Shown here: positions 1-6,459 of the stretch, piece by piece
How the letters are laid out: each line of letters begins with the position of its first letter
Position numbering within the stretch: the stretch's first letter is position 1
NCBI GenBank assembly: GCA_900542235.1
Contig: UQNB01000080.1
Coordinates: 1 to 8,912, forward strand
Direction of reading: 5' to 3'
Length of the DNA: 8,912 nucleotides
DNA from: an uncultured Collinsella sp.
GTDB taxonomy: Bacteria > Actinomycetota > Coriobacteriia > Coriobacteriales > Coriobacteriaceae
The notes under the pieces: generated by a model
The model's input: only the letters and a program-made list of their open reading frames with translations
Told to the model about the DNA's origin: nothing
Database searches by the model: none
Translations under genes and position numbers: made by a program

Positions 1-692
1 GCCTCGCGGGCGACCTCGAGTTCTCCGTACTCCTCGACCAGGGGCATGAGCTCGCCGACGCGCCCGACGATGCGGCGCTGCTCGGCGAGGGGCGGGAGGG
101 GGAGAAGCCAGCTCGACAACGTTTGCGCGGGAAGGTGCTTGATTGTGGTTCCGGTAAAGCAACTATCCCATACGTGCGATTGCACTATAAAGCAAATATA
201 CAGCTCGCAGTAAGTATTGAGCAGCAGCCTTTTGCTGCAGCGAATCCTGTGAAGCGCCTTTTGATAATGCATCGTCTCGTTCGATGTCCAGATTGCGCAT
301 CTCCCCGGTACGCCGCCTTCGCAGACGATTAGGTCACCATCAGAGAGCGCATACTTAGCACGATCCATTTCGTCCATGGGCATGGTCTTCACATTGGCGA
401 GGTCGAATCTGCCCCATTGAACATTGGCATTTCCAAGGTATGGCGCGAGATCACCTTGGTTTTTCTGTTTGTCAAGCATCTTGCCCAGCTGGATAGAGGC
501 GACGTTCGATAGCCTCGTCCAGCACCACCCCTCGGGCAGTTCCTCAAACGGCATTTCGTTCGCGATGCACTTATCGCTCGTCACGTGGCCCTTGGCATCT
601 ACCCTCTTCTCATAGGGGGAGACATCGGAACCGATTAGACGTTCAATTGTGTTCGCAACAAGCGTTGTAAAATCTAACGATATGAGCATCAT
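1..692 (-). CDS. hsdS: Type I restriction enzyme specificity subunit (HsdS), partial or fragment
   Basis: Translated from the minus strand, 692 down to 1 is one open frame (about 230 codons) running off the left edge. A target-recognition domain spans roughly residues 50-195; it opens with ELPEGWCWTRLSNVASIQLG, includes GKMLDKQKN, and ends at the classic LPLPPLAEQRRIV that starts the conserved inter-domain helix. HsdS sets the DNA sequence recognised by the type I HsdM/HsdR complex. The frame is closed by a TAA 30 nt upstream of the first ATG (692; a second follows at 689), and no good Shine-Dalgarno lies near either; AAGGA is 27 nt away. The residues before the TRD (SPYEKR, then NEMPFEELPEGW) resemble the linker that normally precedes a TRD in longer HsdS proteins, so this may be a 5'-truncated or silent cassette. 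GC is about 72% in 1-120 but about 47% in 121-240, a mosaic typical of TRD exchange. No hsdM lies on the upstream side. The family call is firm; whether it is functional is open. Confidence 0.85.
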   Translation of the reverse strand, partial: MMLISLDFTTLVANTIERLIGSDVSPYEKRVDAKGHVTSDKCIANEMPFEELPEGWCWTRLSNVASIQLGKMLDKQKNQGDLAPYLGNANVQWGRFDLANVKTMPMDEMDRAKYALSDGDLIVCEGGVPGRCAIWTSNETMHYQKALHRIRCSKRLLLNTYCELYICFIVQSHVWDSCFTGTTIKHLPAQTLSSWLLPLPPLAEQRRIVGRVGELMPLVEEYGELEVARE

Positions 693-729
693 GGTTGCTT
701 CTGTGCTTCGATACTCTCGTCCTTAGCGC

Positions 730-746
730 CCTCCGTTCAGCGGAGG
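730..746. repeat. Short inverted repeat in the divergent hsdS / DUF262 gap
   Basis: CCTCCG and CGGAGG form a perfect 6-bp stem around a 5-nt loop (TTCAG), midway between the divergent starts of the hsdS fragment (692) and the DUF262 gene (791). No T-run follows on either strand. It could be an operator or chance; nothing else in this 98-bp gap was recognised. Confidence 0.3.
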
Positions 747-790
747 ACTGACGGTAGGTGACGTAAAACAAGAAAAGGGAGCAAGCGCAA

Positions 791-2914
791 ATGAAAGCAA
801 CCGAGGCAAATCTGCTCGACCTTATGGGCGTGGCGAAGATGCAGTTCGTCATTCCCGTGTACCAGCGAGTTTACTCGTGGAGTGTAAAAGAGTGCGAGGT
901 GCTTTGGGATGACGTCATGCGAGCGGGTCGTGATGGCGTATCGCACTTCGTGGGGTCGATGCTCTATATCCCCGAGTCCGAGAGCTCTGCCACGAGCATT
1001 TCGCGCGTGCTTCTGATTGACGGACAGCAGCGCATGACGACGTTTTCGTTGATGATCTCTGCCTTGGCTGACTATTTGGAGAGCAACCCCGACAAGGCCG
1101 GTTTCCTTGGCGATCTCAAGATCTCAGCGCTGCGGAAGAACTACCTCTTTAACGATGATGACTACAACGGTCTGGCGCGCTACAAGCTGGTGCTCTCGCA
1201 GGACGATAAAGAGACGCTGTTCTCCATTGTGTCTGGGTCTCCTGTGCCAGATGAGAAATCGGATCGCATTGTCGAGAACCATGCGTTCTTCCGTGAAAAG
1301 ATGCACGGGAAATCATTCGACCCAGCAAGGCTTTGGGCGGGGCTAAACCGCGTGCAGGTCATCGACACTAAGCTCACCGCTGGCGTTGATAATGCCCAGC
1401 TCATATTTGAGTCCATGAACTCCAAGGGCAAGCCCCTCATGCCCATCGATCTCATACGCAACTATGTTCTTATGTCGCTTCCTAACGACGAACAGACCAA
1501 GCTCTACGAGGGCTACTGGCATCCCATTGAGCGTCTGTTTGGAAAAGGGGGCGAGAGCGAGTTTAACGCCTTCATTTGGTACTGGCTGTGGCTCAAGGTT
1601 CCCAATAGGCAGCCAAAGGAGAATGAGGCTTATTACGAGTTCAAACGGTATTTTACCGATGACTACGACGGAGACACCGAGAGTCTGCTCAAGGAGTTGC
1701 GCGAGTATGCGCAAAGGTATGCCAGCCTGTTCCAAGACAAAGAAAAGGACGCTGACCTACGTCGGGTGTTCAGCAGAATCGTAAGCCTTGATGTGAGACA
1801 GATCAGGCCTCTTTTGATGCTGCTCCACTCGGTTTACGAGGGAAATAGGCTAGACCGCAACGCGTTCCTTCGCATCTGCGAGACTATCGAGTCGTTTCTG
1901 TTTAGGCGGGCGGTTTGCGGCAGGCTTACCACGGGTCTAAATAATTTCTTTGCAGGCATGTATCGCAACCTTGAGCAACAGAACGATATAGAGGAGTACG
2001 TTACGGCGATGCTCCTTATCCACAGCAGTGGTATGACTGCGTACTTCCCGACAGACGAGCATTTTGTCGAGGAGTTTAAGACGCGCGACTGTTACAACCG
2101 CTTCTCCAAAAAGCGCTATTACCTGGAGCGCATGGAGAACTGGCACCGCCCGAAGGAGCCCATCTCGGCTGACGATTACCAGATCGAGCACATCATGCCC
2201 CAGACGATTGATGATGAGCACGGCTGGAAGGAATCGCTTGGCGAGAACTGGGATGATGTCCACGACAGGCTGTGCAACAACTTGGGCAACCTTACGCTGA
2301 CGGGTTACAACCAGGAGTACTCAAATCGCTCCTTCTCGGACAAGCTCAATCTTCCTAATGTGGGGCTTAAGTGCAGCCCGCTCTACCTTAACAGGTCAAT
2401 CGCCTCGCATGAAAAATGGGGCGAGCAGGAGATTAAACAGCGTGCGGACGAGCTTGCGAAAGAGGCGTGTGAGATATGGAAGTATCCCGACCTTCCGGCA
2501 GACGTCGTTGACAAGTACCGTCCTTCTCGCGGGGAGTCTGACGAGGCACCTATCTGGACTCTGCAGGAGAATCACCCCACTTTTGCCGAAGGCGGACTCA
2601 ACCAGAAGCTTTTCGATGAGGTGCGGGAGTCCGTTCTGAGTGGTAACCCTTCGTGGAAGTCCTATATAGCCAAGTACTATGTAGGCTTCAGGTCGGGCAA
2701 GCGAAAACTGCATGCCGTGTTAGAAGGCAGGACCAGCAATGGTGGCTGGATTGCCGTTGGCCTGGCAAAGAGCGTGGACGACCTCATGGATCCAGAGGAC
2801 CTGTGTCAGGACAAGCGCTCGCAGGGCGGATTTGGCCCGGGTCTACCGACCTATGTCGCACTTCGGAATACTGGCGACATTCCCGCGGTGCTCGATCTTA
2901 TAAAGCAGTGTTAG
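791..2914 (+). CDS. DUF262 + DUF1524 (HNH) protein with DUF5655-like tail; GmrSD/BrxU-type nuclease candidate
   Basis: This 707-residue protein has the full fused GmrSD architecture. The DUF262 (GmrS/ParB-like) domain begins at once: IPVYQRVYSW at residues 21-30 and the signature DGQQR at 77-81, which in this family serves nucleotide binding or hydrolysis. A helical middle follows. DUF1524, a His-Me-finger (HNH) nuclease, shows QIEHIMPQ (464-471, catalytic-type H467) and NNLGNLTLTGYNQEYSN (496-512, with N507 and N512). From about residue 605 a tail with YYVGFRSGK, then DPEDLC and a final DLI, resembles DUF5655. Family members (GmrSD, BrxU, SspE) restrict phage DNA, often modified DNA; that role here is inferred from family and from the neighbouring hsdS. 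AGGGA at 776-780, 10 nt before ATG 791, plus the typical MKATEANLL opening, fix the start. No frameshift or missing motif was seen. No dnd/ssp or brx genes are in view. Confidence 0.88.
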   Translation: MKATEANLLDLMGVAKMQFVIPVYQRVYSWSVKECEVLWDDVMRAGRDGVSHFVGSMLYIPESESSATSISRVLLIDGQQRMTTFSLMISALADYLESNPDKAGFLGDLKISALRKNYLFNDDDYNGLARYKLVLSQDDKETLFSIVSGSPVPDEKSDRIVENHAFFREKMHGKSFDPARLWAGLNRVQVIDTKLTAGVDNAQLIFESMNSKGKPLMPIDLIRNYVLMSLPNDEQTKLYEGYWHPIERLFGKGGESEFNAFIWYWLWLKVPNRQPKENEAYYEFKRYFTDDYDGDTESLLKELREYAQRYASLFQDKEKDADLRRVFSRIVSLDVRQIRPLLMLLHSVYEGNRLDRNAFLRICETIESFLFRRAVCGRLTTGLNNFFAGMYRNLEQQNDIEEYVTAMLLIHSSGMTAYFPTDEHFVEEFKTRDCYNRFSKKRYYLERMENWHRPKEPISADDYQIEHIMPQTIDDEHGWKESLGENWDDVHDRLCNNLGNLTLTGYNQEYSNRSFSDKLNLPNVGLKCSPLYLNRSIASHEKWGEQEIKQRADELAKEACEIWKYPDLPADVVDKYRPSRGESDEAPIWTLQENHPTFAEGGLNQKLFDEVRESVLSGNPSWKSYIAKYYVGFRSGKRKLHAVLEGRTSNGGWIAVGLAKSVDDLMDPEDLCQDKRSQGGFGPGLPTYVALRNTGDIPAVLDLIKQC

Positions 2915-2947
2915 ATGAAGGTCGGGGATTAGGCCCCCGGCCTTCAT
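2915..2947 (+). terminator. Long hairpin abutting the DUF262 gene stop; candidate terminator
   Basis: Directly after the TAG (2912-2914), ATGAAGG-T-CGGGG (2915-2927) pairs with CCCCG-G-CCTTCAT (2935-2947), giving 13 continuous pairs including one G-U, with a 7-nt loop (ATTAGGC). There is no U-tract after it, only GCCTCAGATTTG, so it is not a textbook intrinsic terminator. It may act as a weak terminator or as a 3'-end stabiliser. Confidence 0.5.
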
Positions 2948-3041
2948 CGCCTCAGATTTGTTGGTGGATCTTCGCCGTAAAGCGCACCTAGTGGGAGAGG
3001 GTGCTCTTGGCCGGTTGGCGTCGGAATCGCGGGCAATTATT

Positions 3042-3075
3042 CGGCCTAAATCCGGAAAAGTGCAAATTTAGGCCG
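3042..3075. repeat. 10-bp perfect inverted repeat enclosing the first GGAAAAGTG copy
   Basis: CGGCCTAAAT (3042-3051) and ATTTAGGCCG (3066-3075) are exact reverse complements around a 14-nt loop (3052-3065) that contains the first GGAAAAGTGC element. TTTAAAAG follows the stem, so it could also be a weak terminator for read-through from the DUF262 gene, or a two-part operator. Confidence 0.5.
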
Positions 3076-3162
3076 TTTAAAAGTAAGGAAAAGTGTCGAA
3101 ATAGTCATCTAAAAACTTCGGAAAAGTGTCAAATAGACCATAATCCAATTGCGGAAAAGTGT
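3054..3162 (+). promoter_or_regulatory. Four direct repeats GGAAAAGTG(C/T) at exact 33-bp spacing
   Basis: Copies start at 3054, 3087, 3120 and 3153. Positions 1-9 are identical in all four copies; position 10 is C in the first and T in the rest. Each interval is exactly 33 bp, close to three helical turns, so a protein could bind all copies on nearly the same DNA face. The sequence between copies is AT-rich and poorly conserved, apart from AAAT-like stretches after the motif. The array ends 39 bp before the ATPase ATG, and the last copy overlaps a possible -35 element. I infer a cooperative operator controlling the ATPase gene. Confidence 0.65.
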
Positions 3163-3178
3163 ATCCTAGTGCTAAAAC
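3149..3178 (+). promoter_or_regulatory. Possible promoter of the ATPase gene
   Basis: TTGCGG (3149-3154) and TAAAAC (3173-3178) are separated by 18 bp and lie just upstream of the ATPase ribosome-binding site. The -35 box overlaps the fourth GGAAAAGTGT copy. Both boxes match consensus only partly. Confidence 0.3.
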
Positions 3179-3183
3179 AGCAC
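3169..3183. repeat. Small inverted repeat over the candidate -10 region
   Basis: GTGCT (3169-3173) and AGCAC (3179-3183) flank AAAAC. The repeat covers the putative -10 box and lies just before the ribosome-binding site of the ATPase gene; it may be an operator half-site pair or a small 5' UTR hairpin. Confidence 0.35.
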
Positions 3184-3188
3184 GTAAT

Positions 3189-3194
3189 AAGGGG
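3189..3194 (+). promoter_or_regulatory. Ribosome-binding site that sets the ATPase start at 3202
   Basis: AAGGGG lies 7 nt before ATG 3202. It is the only well-placed Shine-Dalgarno near an initiation codon in this frame, and the protein homology begins at this ATG. This argues against the upstream GTG at 3001, although the frame stays open to there. Confidence 0.7.
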
Positions 3195-3201
3195 TACGCT
3201 T

Positions 3202-4524
3202 ATGCTGCAGAGAAAAGCAAAAGCACAGTTTGAATCTTGGCTTGCCTTGTCGCCTAACAAGGCTCTTTTGGTCAAGGGCGCCCGACAGGTAGGAAAGTCA
3301 TATTTGGTCAACGTCTTTGCAAGCGAATCGTTCGAAAATGTCGTGACGTTCGACCTTATCGCCGACGCGTTCGTGCGCGATTCGTTTTTGGCGGCAAAAA
3401 GCGCGGATGACCTGCTTATGCGCATGTCTATTGCTGCAACGCAGCCGATGGTTGCGAACAAGACCGTTGTGATTATCGACGAGGTGCAGCGATGCCCCAA
3501 CGTAGTGACGTTTATCAAATACCTGGTCCAGCGCGGCGACTTTCGATACATCCTTACCGGATCGCTCCTTGGCGTTGAGCTCGAGGGCATCGATTCCCTG
3601 CCGGTGGGGTATGTCGAGCAGGTCCAGATGTACCCACTCGACTTTGAGGAGTTCTGCTGGGCAAGCGGCGTTGCTGCCGGAGCGTTTGACATGCTCAGGG
3701 GTTGTCTAAAGGATGAGGGGGAGCTCCCCGGCTATCTGTATGACCGCTTGCTCAATCTGTTCCATCAGTATGTGGTGGTGGGGGGCATGCCCGACGCGGT
3801 CAATTCCTTCTTGGCGACGCGCAATGTCGACGAGGTTCGAAACATCCATCGCGATCTTCACGCCCTGTATCGCGATGACATCGCAAAGTACGCTCCGCCT
3901 GAGCTACGCTTGGTTATTCGCGATATCTATGATCTGATTCCCAGCGAGGCCGGCTCCAAAAACAAGCGATTCAAACTGTCATCGATTAACGGTGTCAAAC
4001 GTTTTTCGCAGGTGACAGATCATTTTCTCTGGCTATCGGAGGCGGGTGTCGCGCTTCCCGTCTATAACGTAACGGCGCCCGTGGCACCCCTTTTATTGGG
4101 GGAGCAACGAAATCTGTTCAAGCTGTTTTACTTGGACACCGGAATGCTCATGTCGTCGTATTCCAAAAGGGTCGCCCAAGGCGTTTTTGATGGGGAGGCG
4201 GAAGACGCCTTTGGCATGAACATGGGGGCGGCGTTTGAGGGCTTCGTTGCCCAAGAGCTCAAAGCCCACGGATTCAGATTGCGCTACTTTACGTCTAAAA
4301 AAGTCGGCGAGCTCGATTTTGTGGAGGAGACGCTCGATGGGGAGGTCCTTGCCATCGAGGTCAAGTCGGGCAAGAGCTTTAAGTCCCATGCGGCGCTCGA
4401 CAACGCGCTCGCGACGAAGGGCTACGGAATCGATCGCGCCCTGGTACTTGCGGAATGTAATCTTCACCGCGATGGTGACGTGCTGTATCTGCCCATCTTT
4501 ATGTCAGGGCTTTTGGAGCCGTAA
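3202..4524 (+). CDS. AAA-family ATPase with C-terminal DUF4143 (PD-(D/E)XK-like) domain
   Basis: From ATG 3202 the protein has 440 residues, the usual size for this family. Walker A is GARQVGKS (26-33), Walker B VVIIDE ends at D93-E94, and ILTGS follows as the sensor-1 region before the typical YPLDFEEF motif. The C-terminal DUF4143 part has LFYLDTGML, then GAAFEGFVAQEL, and a nuclease-fold signature with E370/D372 (GELDF) and E386-V-K388 (AIEVKSGK). All catalytic-type residues are present, so ATP binding is near certain, while DNA cleavage is unproven for this family. The family is widespread and mostly uncharacterised. Its place beside hsdS and a GmrSD-like gene suggests defence or mobile-element biology, but this is inference. 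An array of four 33-bp-spaced repeats lies just upstream. It converges on the gene at 4562-5548. The open frame extends back to GTG 3001, but AAGGGG before 3202 favours the shorter form. Confidence 0.9.
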   Translation: MLQRKAKAQFESWLALSPNKALLVKGARQVGKSYLVNVFASESFENVVTFDLIADAFVRDSFLAAKSADDLLMRMSIAATQPMVANKTVVIIDEVQRCPNVVTFIKYLVQRGDFRYILTGSLLGVELEGIDSLPVGYVEQVQMYPLDFEEFCWASGVAAGAFDMLRGCLKDEGELPGYLYDRLLNLFHQYVVVGGMPDAVNSFLATRNVDEVRNIHRDLHALYRDDIAKYAPPELRLVIRDIYDLIPSEAGSKNKRFKLSSINGVKRFSQVTDHFLWLSEAGVALPVYNVTAPVAPLLLGEQRNLFKLFYLDTGMLMSSYSKRVAQGVFDGEAEDAFGMNMGAAFEGFVAQELKAHGFRLRYFTSKKVGELDFVEETLDGEVLAIEVKSGKSFKSHAALDNALATKGYGIDRALVLAECNLHRDGDVLYLPIFMSGLLEP

Positions 4525-4530
4525 CATGCC

Positions 4531-4545
4531 GCCGGCTCTTCCGGC
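4531..4545. terminator. Small hairpin in the convergent gap; weak bidirectional terminator candidate
   Basis: GCCGG (4531-4535) and CCGGC (4541-4545) flank CTCTT in the 37-bp gap between the converging ATPase gene and the minus-strand membrane-protein gene. The stem is only 5 bp and no clear T-run follows on either strand, so the call rests mostly on position. Confidence 0.25.
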
Positions 4546-4561
4546 CCTCCCTTAACCCTCG

Positions 4562-5548
4562 CTACTCATCGTCCCCGTCGTTGGGGTCGCCCTTGAGGGT
4601 GTTGATGTCCAGATACTCGTCATCGTCCTCTTTTTGCTGGGTCTCCGACTCCGCTTGGGTGGGGCCGGAGAACAGCCGGAATCCCTCAAACGCAATGACG
4701 CCGAGCAGGGCAATGACAATGGCGATAAAGGCAACCTTGACTGCCTGCGGAAATTCCGAGAAACGCAGCGCCTTTTCCTCGGCGTAATAATCGGCGAAGC
4801 GCTCTTCGCCCGTGCTTTTGGTATACGCCGGCGCGGACGCGGCCTCCGGGCCATATTCCGGTGCAGGCGTGGCAGCGTACGGATCGTTGAGATAATCGCT
4901 CGATGCGGTGCCATAATCCTCGGTCTCGATGCGATCGGTGCCAGCATAGCCATCGGAATAATCGGAATATGCCGCACCGCCCTCATAGTCCGCGGCGCTC
5001 GTGTTGGCGGCAAAAAGCGGGTTAACTGGAACGTCGAGCGCCGGCATGCCGGTAGAGGTCTCATCCAGATCGGCTGCAGCCCAGGAATCGTAGGCAACCT
5101 GATGGGCAACGGGCTCATCGAGCCTTGTGACCGGAGACTTGCGTGCCGCAGGAACGGGCAACTGCTGGGCGCTGTACATAACGGTGCTGTCGGCCGATTT
5201 GCTCCGCGTCGCCGCAGCGAGAAATGCCGCCGTCTCGGACGGGTCGCTTGCGGGGCGGGGAGCGGGTGTGGGCGCCGAAATGGGTGCGGGCGTAGACGCG
5301 GGCGTCGAAACAGGCGGCTGCGCAGGAGTCGGCGCAGATGCGGGCTTAGGCGCAAGTGCGGGATTGGGGCTTGACGGGCGAGCCCCGCCGCCCATGAGTT
5401 CGTCGGCGGTCCACGGGCGATCATCCATCACGTCGTCAAGGCTCAGCGAAAACAGGTCGTCTTCACCCTCATCGAACATGCGGTGCACATGTCCACCAAT
5501 TGCCGGAATCAATCCGCGACCGGTGCATGATGCCTTGCTCAACGCCAT
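4562..5548 (-). CDS. Unrecognised single-pass membrane protein with Pro/Ala-rich and acidic cytoplasmic region
   Basis: I do not recognise this 328-residue protein. The start at 5548 (MALSKASCTG) is chosen because AAGGGTGG sits 6 nt upstream and a TATAAT box lies at 5583-5588, inside what would be coding if an upstream ATG (5644) were used. In order: a short N-terminal module with a DEGEDD cluster (26-31) and SLDDVMDDRPWTADELM (36-52); a Pro/Ala/Ser-rich stretch (about 58-103, repeating PAS/PTPA units); a long low-complexity region rich in Tyr, Asp, Ala and Ser; one hydrophobic segment, VAFIAIVIALLGVIAF, near 272-293; then a 35-residue acidic tail ending GDDE. There is no N-terminal signal peptide, so most of it is probably cytoplasmic with the tail outside. 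It stands alone, convergent with the ATPase. A scaffold or envelope role is only a guess. Confidence 0.8.
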   Translation of the reverse strand: MALSKASCTGRGLIPAIGGHVHRMFDEGEDDLFSLSLDDVMDDRPWTADELMGGGARPSSPNPALAPKPASAPTPAQPPVSTPASTPAPISAPTPAPRPASDPSETAAFLAAATRSKSADSTVMYSAQQLPVPAARKSPVTRLDEPVAHQVAYDSWAAADLDETSTGMPALDVPVNPLFAANTSAADYEGGAAYSDYSDGYAGTDRIETEDYGTASSDYLNDPYAATPAPEYGPEAASAPAYTKSTGEERFADYYAEEKALRFSEFPQAVKVAFIAIVIALLGVIAFEGFRLFSGPTQAESETQQKEDDDEYLDINTLKGDPNDGDDE

Positions 5549-5582
5549 TCTGATCCACCCTTTCGAAATACTAATGACATCG

Positions 5583-5588
5583 ATTATA
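5583..5588 (-). promoter_or_regulatory. -10 box of the membrane-protein gene
   Basis: Read on the minus strand, a perfect TATAAT lies at 5588-5583, about 35 nt before ATG 5548, which would give a leader of about 28 nt. No good -35 box is seen 16-18 bp further up. It supports the start at 5548 rather than 5644. Confidence 0.5.
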
Positions 5589-5671
5589 TGGAACTTCCCA
5601 AGCGGCTCGGTCTTGGATTCATGCTTTCCAGAACTCGCGCCCAAAAGGGGAGGGACAATCCAGGCGAGTGC

Positions 5672-6325
5672 CTACTTGTCGTCGGCCGCCGCCTTGGCCT
5701 CATTGAGGTAGCTATAGAAGCTGTACTTGGAGATGCCAAAGAACTCGCAGGCGCGCTCGCTCGACTTGGAAATGAGGAAGGCGCCGCGACGGTCGAGGTA
5801 GCCAATGGCGCGAATGCGCTCATCTTTGGTCATGAGCGCCGCGGGCTTGCCCACAAACTGCTCGCACTCGTGCAGCAGGTCCTCGAGCAGGTCGCCGATG
5901 TTCTTGGTAATGGGCTCGGGCTCGGTGTAGCCCGTGCCGCCGGTGCCGGTAAAGGCGTCGAGCGAACGCTCAAAAGCCTTCATAAGCGTGATGTCAAAGT
6001 TGATGCCCAAAATGCCGACGGGCTTGCCTTCGTCGTTGCGGATAAAGATGGTCGAGGACTTGAGCAGCTTGCCATCGGTGGTTTTAGTGAGGTACGGCTC
6101 GCGGTCGTGTACGTCGGTGGTGCCCTCGTGCATGGACTCAAACACGATATGGCTGGGGCCGTCACCCAGTTTGCGCCCGCTGACGTGGCCATTTTCGATC
6201 ACTACGATGGAGTGGTCCACGTCCTCGGTCTCCAGGTCGTGGACGACGACTTCGCAGTTGGGGCCAAATTGGAGCGCCAGGCCGTGTGCAAGGCGCTTGT
6301 AAAACTCAATCTGTGCGGGGGTCAT
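5672..6325 (-). CDS. YheO-like PAS + HTH transcriptional regulator (DauR-type)
   Basis: This 217-residue regulator has the two-domain layout of the YheO/DauR family. The N-terminal PAS-like domain (about residues 5-115) carries the hallmark CEVVVHDL (24-31), the NGHVSGRKLGDG motif and GILGINFDIT near 104-113. After a Gly/Thr-rich linker, a C-terminal HTH_22-type domain (about 150-212) ends with LDRRGAFLISKSSERACEFF and GISKYSFYSYLNEAK, the recognition-helix region. Start 6325 (MTPAQIEF) is preferred over 6355 because AGGAAGG (6331-6337) precedes it by 5 nt. Family members sense small ligands and control amino-acid catabolism; DauR, for example, represses D-arginine use. It is divergent from ygeX across a 277-bp gap with two palindromic sites, so control of ygeX and of itself is likely but inferred. 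Confidence 0.9.
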   Translation of the reverse strand: MTPAQIEFYKRLAHGLALQFGPNCEVVVHDLETEDVDHSIVVIENGHVSGRKLGDGPSHIVFESMHEGTTDVHDREPYLTKTTDGKLLKSSTIFIRNDEGKPVGILGINFDITLMKAFERSLDAFTGTGGTGYTEPEPITKNIGDLLEDLLHECEQFVGKPAALMTKDERIRAIGYLDRRGAFLISKSSERACEFFGISKYSFYSYLNEAKAAADDK

Positions 6326-6330
6326 GGGTG

Positions 6331-6337
6331 CCTTCCT
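6331..6337 (-). promoter_or_regulatory. Ribosome-binding site that sets the regulator start
   Basis: AGGAAGG on the minus strand lies 5 nt before ATG 6325 and falls inside the longer reading from 6355, so the shorter start is favoured. Confidence 0.65.
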
Positions 6338-6444
6338 AAAAATTAGTTTGGGCACACTTTGCCATAAACCACACTTGTTCGCAAATAACGAAAGCGTCGC
6401 TGCGCTATGTGACCGTTCGGCGGCGAAAAGGTACCGATTACGGC

Positions 6445-6459
6445 AACAAACAATTTGTT
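6445..6459. promoter_or_regulatory. Palindromic operator candidate, copy 1 (AACAAA-CAA-TTTGTT)
   Basis: A perfect 6-3-6 inverted repeat with TTTGTTAGG on the right side. It lies between the divergent regulator and ygeX, 51 bp (about five helical turns) from an identical-arm second copy at 6496-6510. A dimeric transcription factor, most simply the YheO-like protein, is the expected binder. Confidence 0.65.

Noticed and set aside
123..615. Small plus-strand open frames of 63-69 codons
   Set aside because: They lie inside the minus-strand HsdS frame and show no family features or ribosome-binding sites.
3054..3185. CRISPR-like array (33-bp period)
   Set aside because: Only 9-10 bp of each unit are conserved, there are just four copies, and the rest of each unit varies; a CRISPR repeat would be about 23-40 bp and nearly identical, with separate spacers.
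3001..3201. N-terminal extension of the ATPase from GTG 3001
   Set aside because: A strong ribosome-binding site precedes ATG 3202, family homology starts there, and the extension covers promoter-like and repeat DNA. Kept only as a finding.
5549..5644. Longer start (5644) for the membrane protein
   Set aside because: The extension would contain a perfect TATAAT box and lacks family-like sequence; 5548 has a good ribosome-binding site.
5633..5669. ACTCGC/GCGAGT inverted repeat downstream of the regulator as a terminator
   Set aside because: A 6-bp stem with a 25-nt loop and no T-run after it is too weak to support.
4634..5711. Plus-strand open frames opposite the membrane-protein gene
   Set aside because: They are Arg/Gly-rich shadow translations; the minus-strand frame has a promoter box, ribosome-binding site and membrane segment.
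5588..6346. 252-codon plus-strand open frame opposite the regulator
   Set aside because: Shadow of the clearly recognisable YheO-like regulator.
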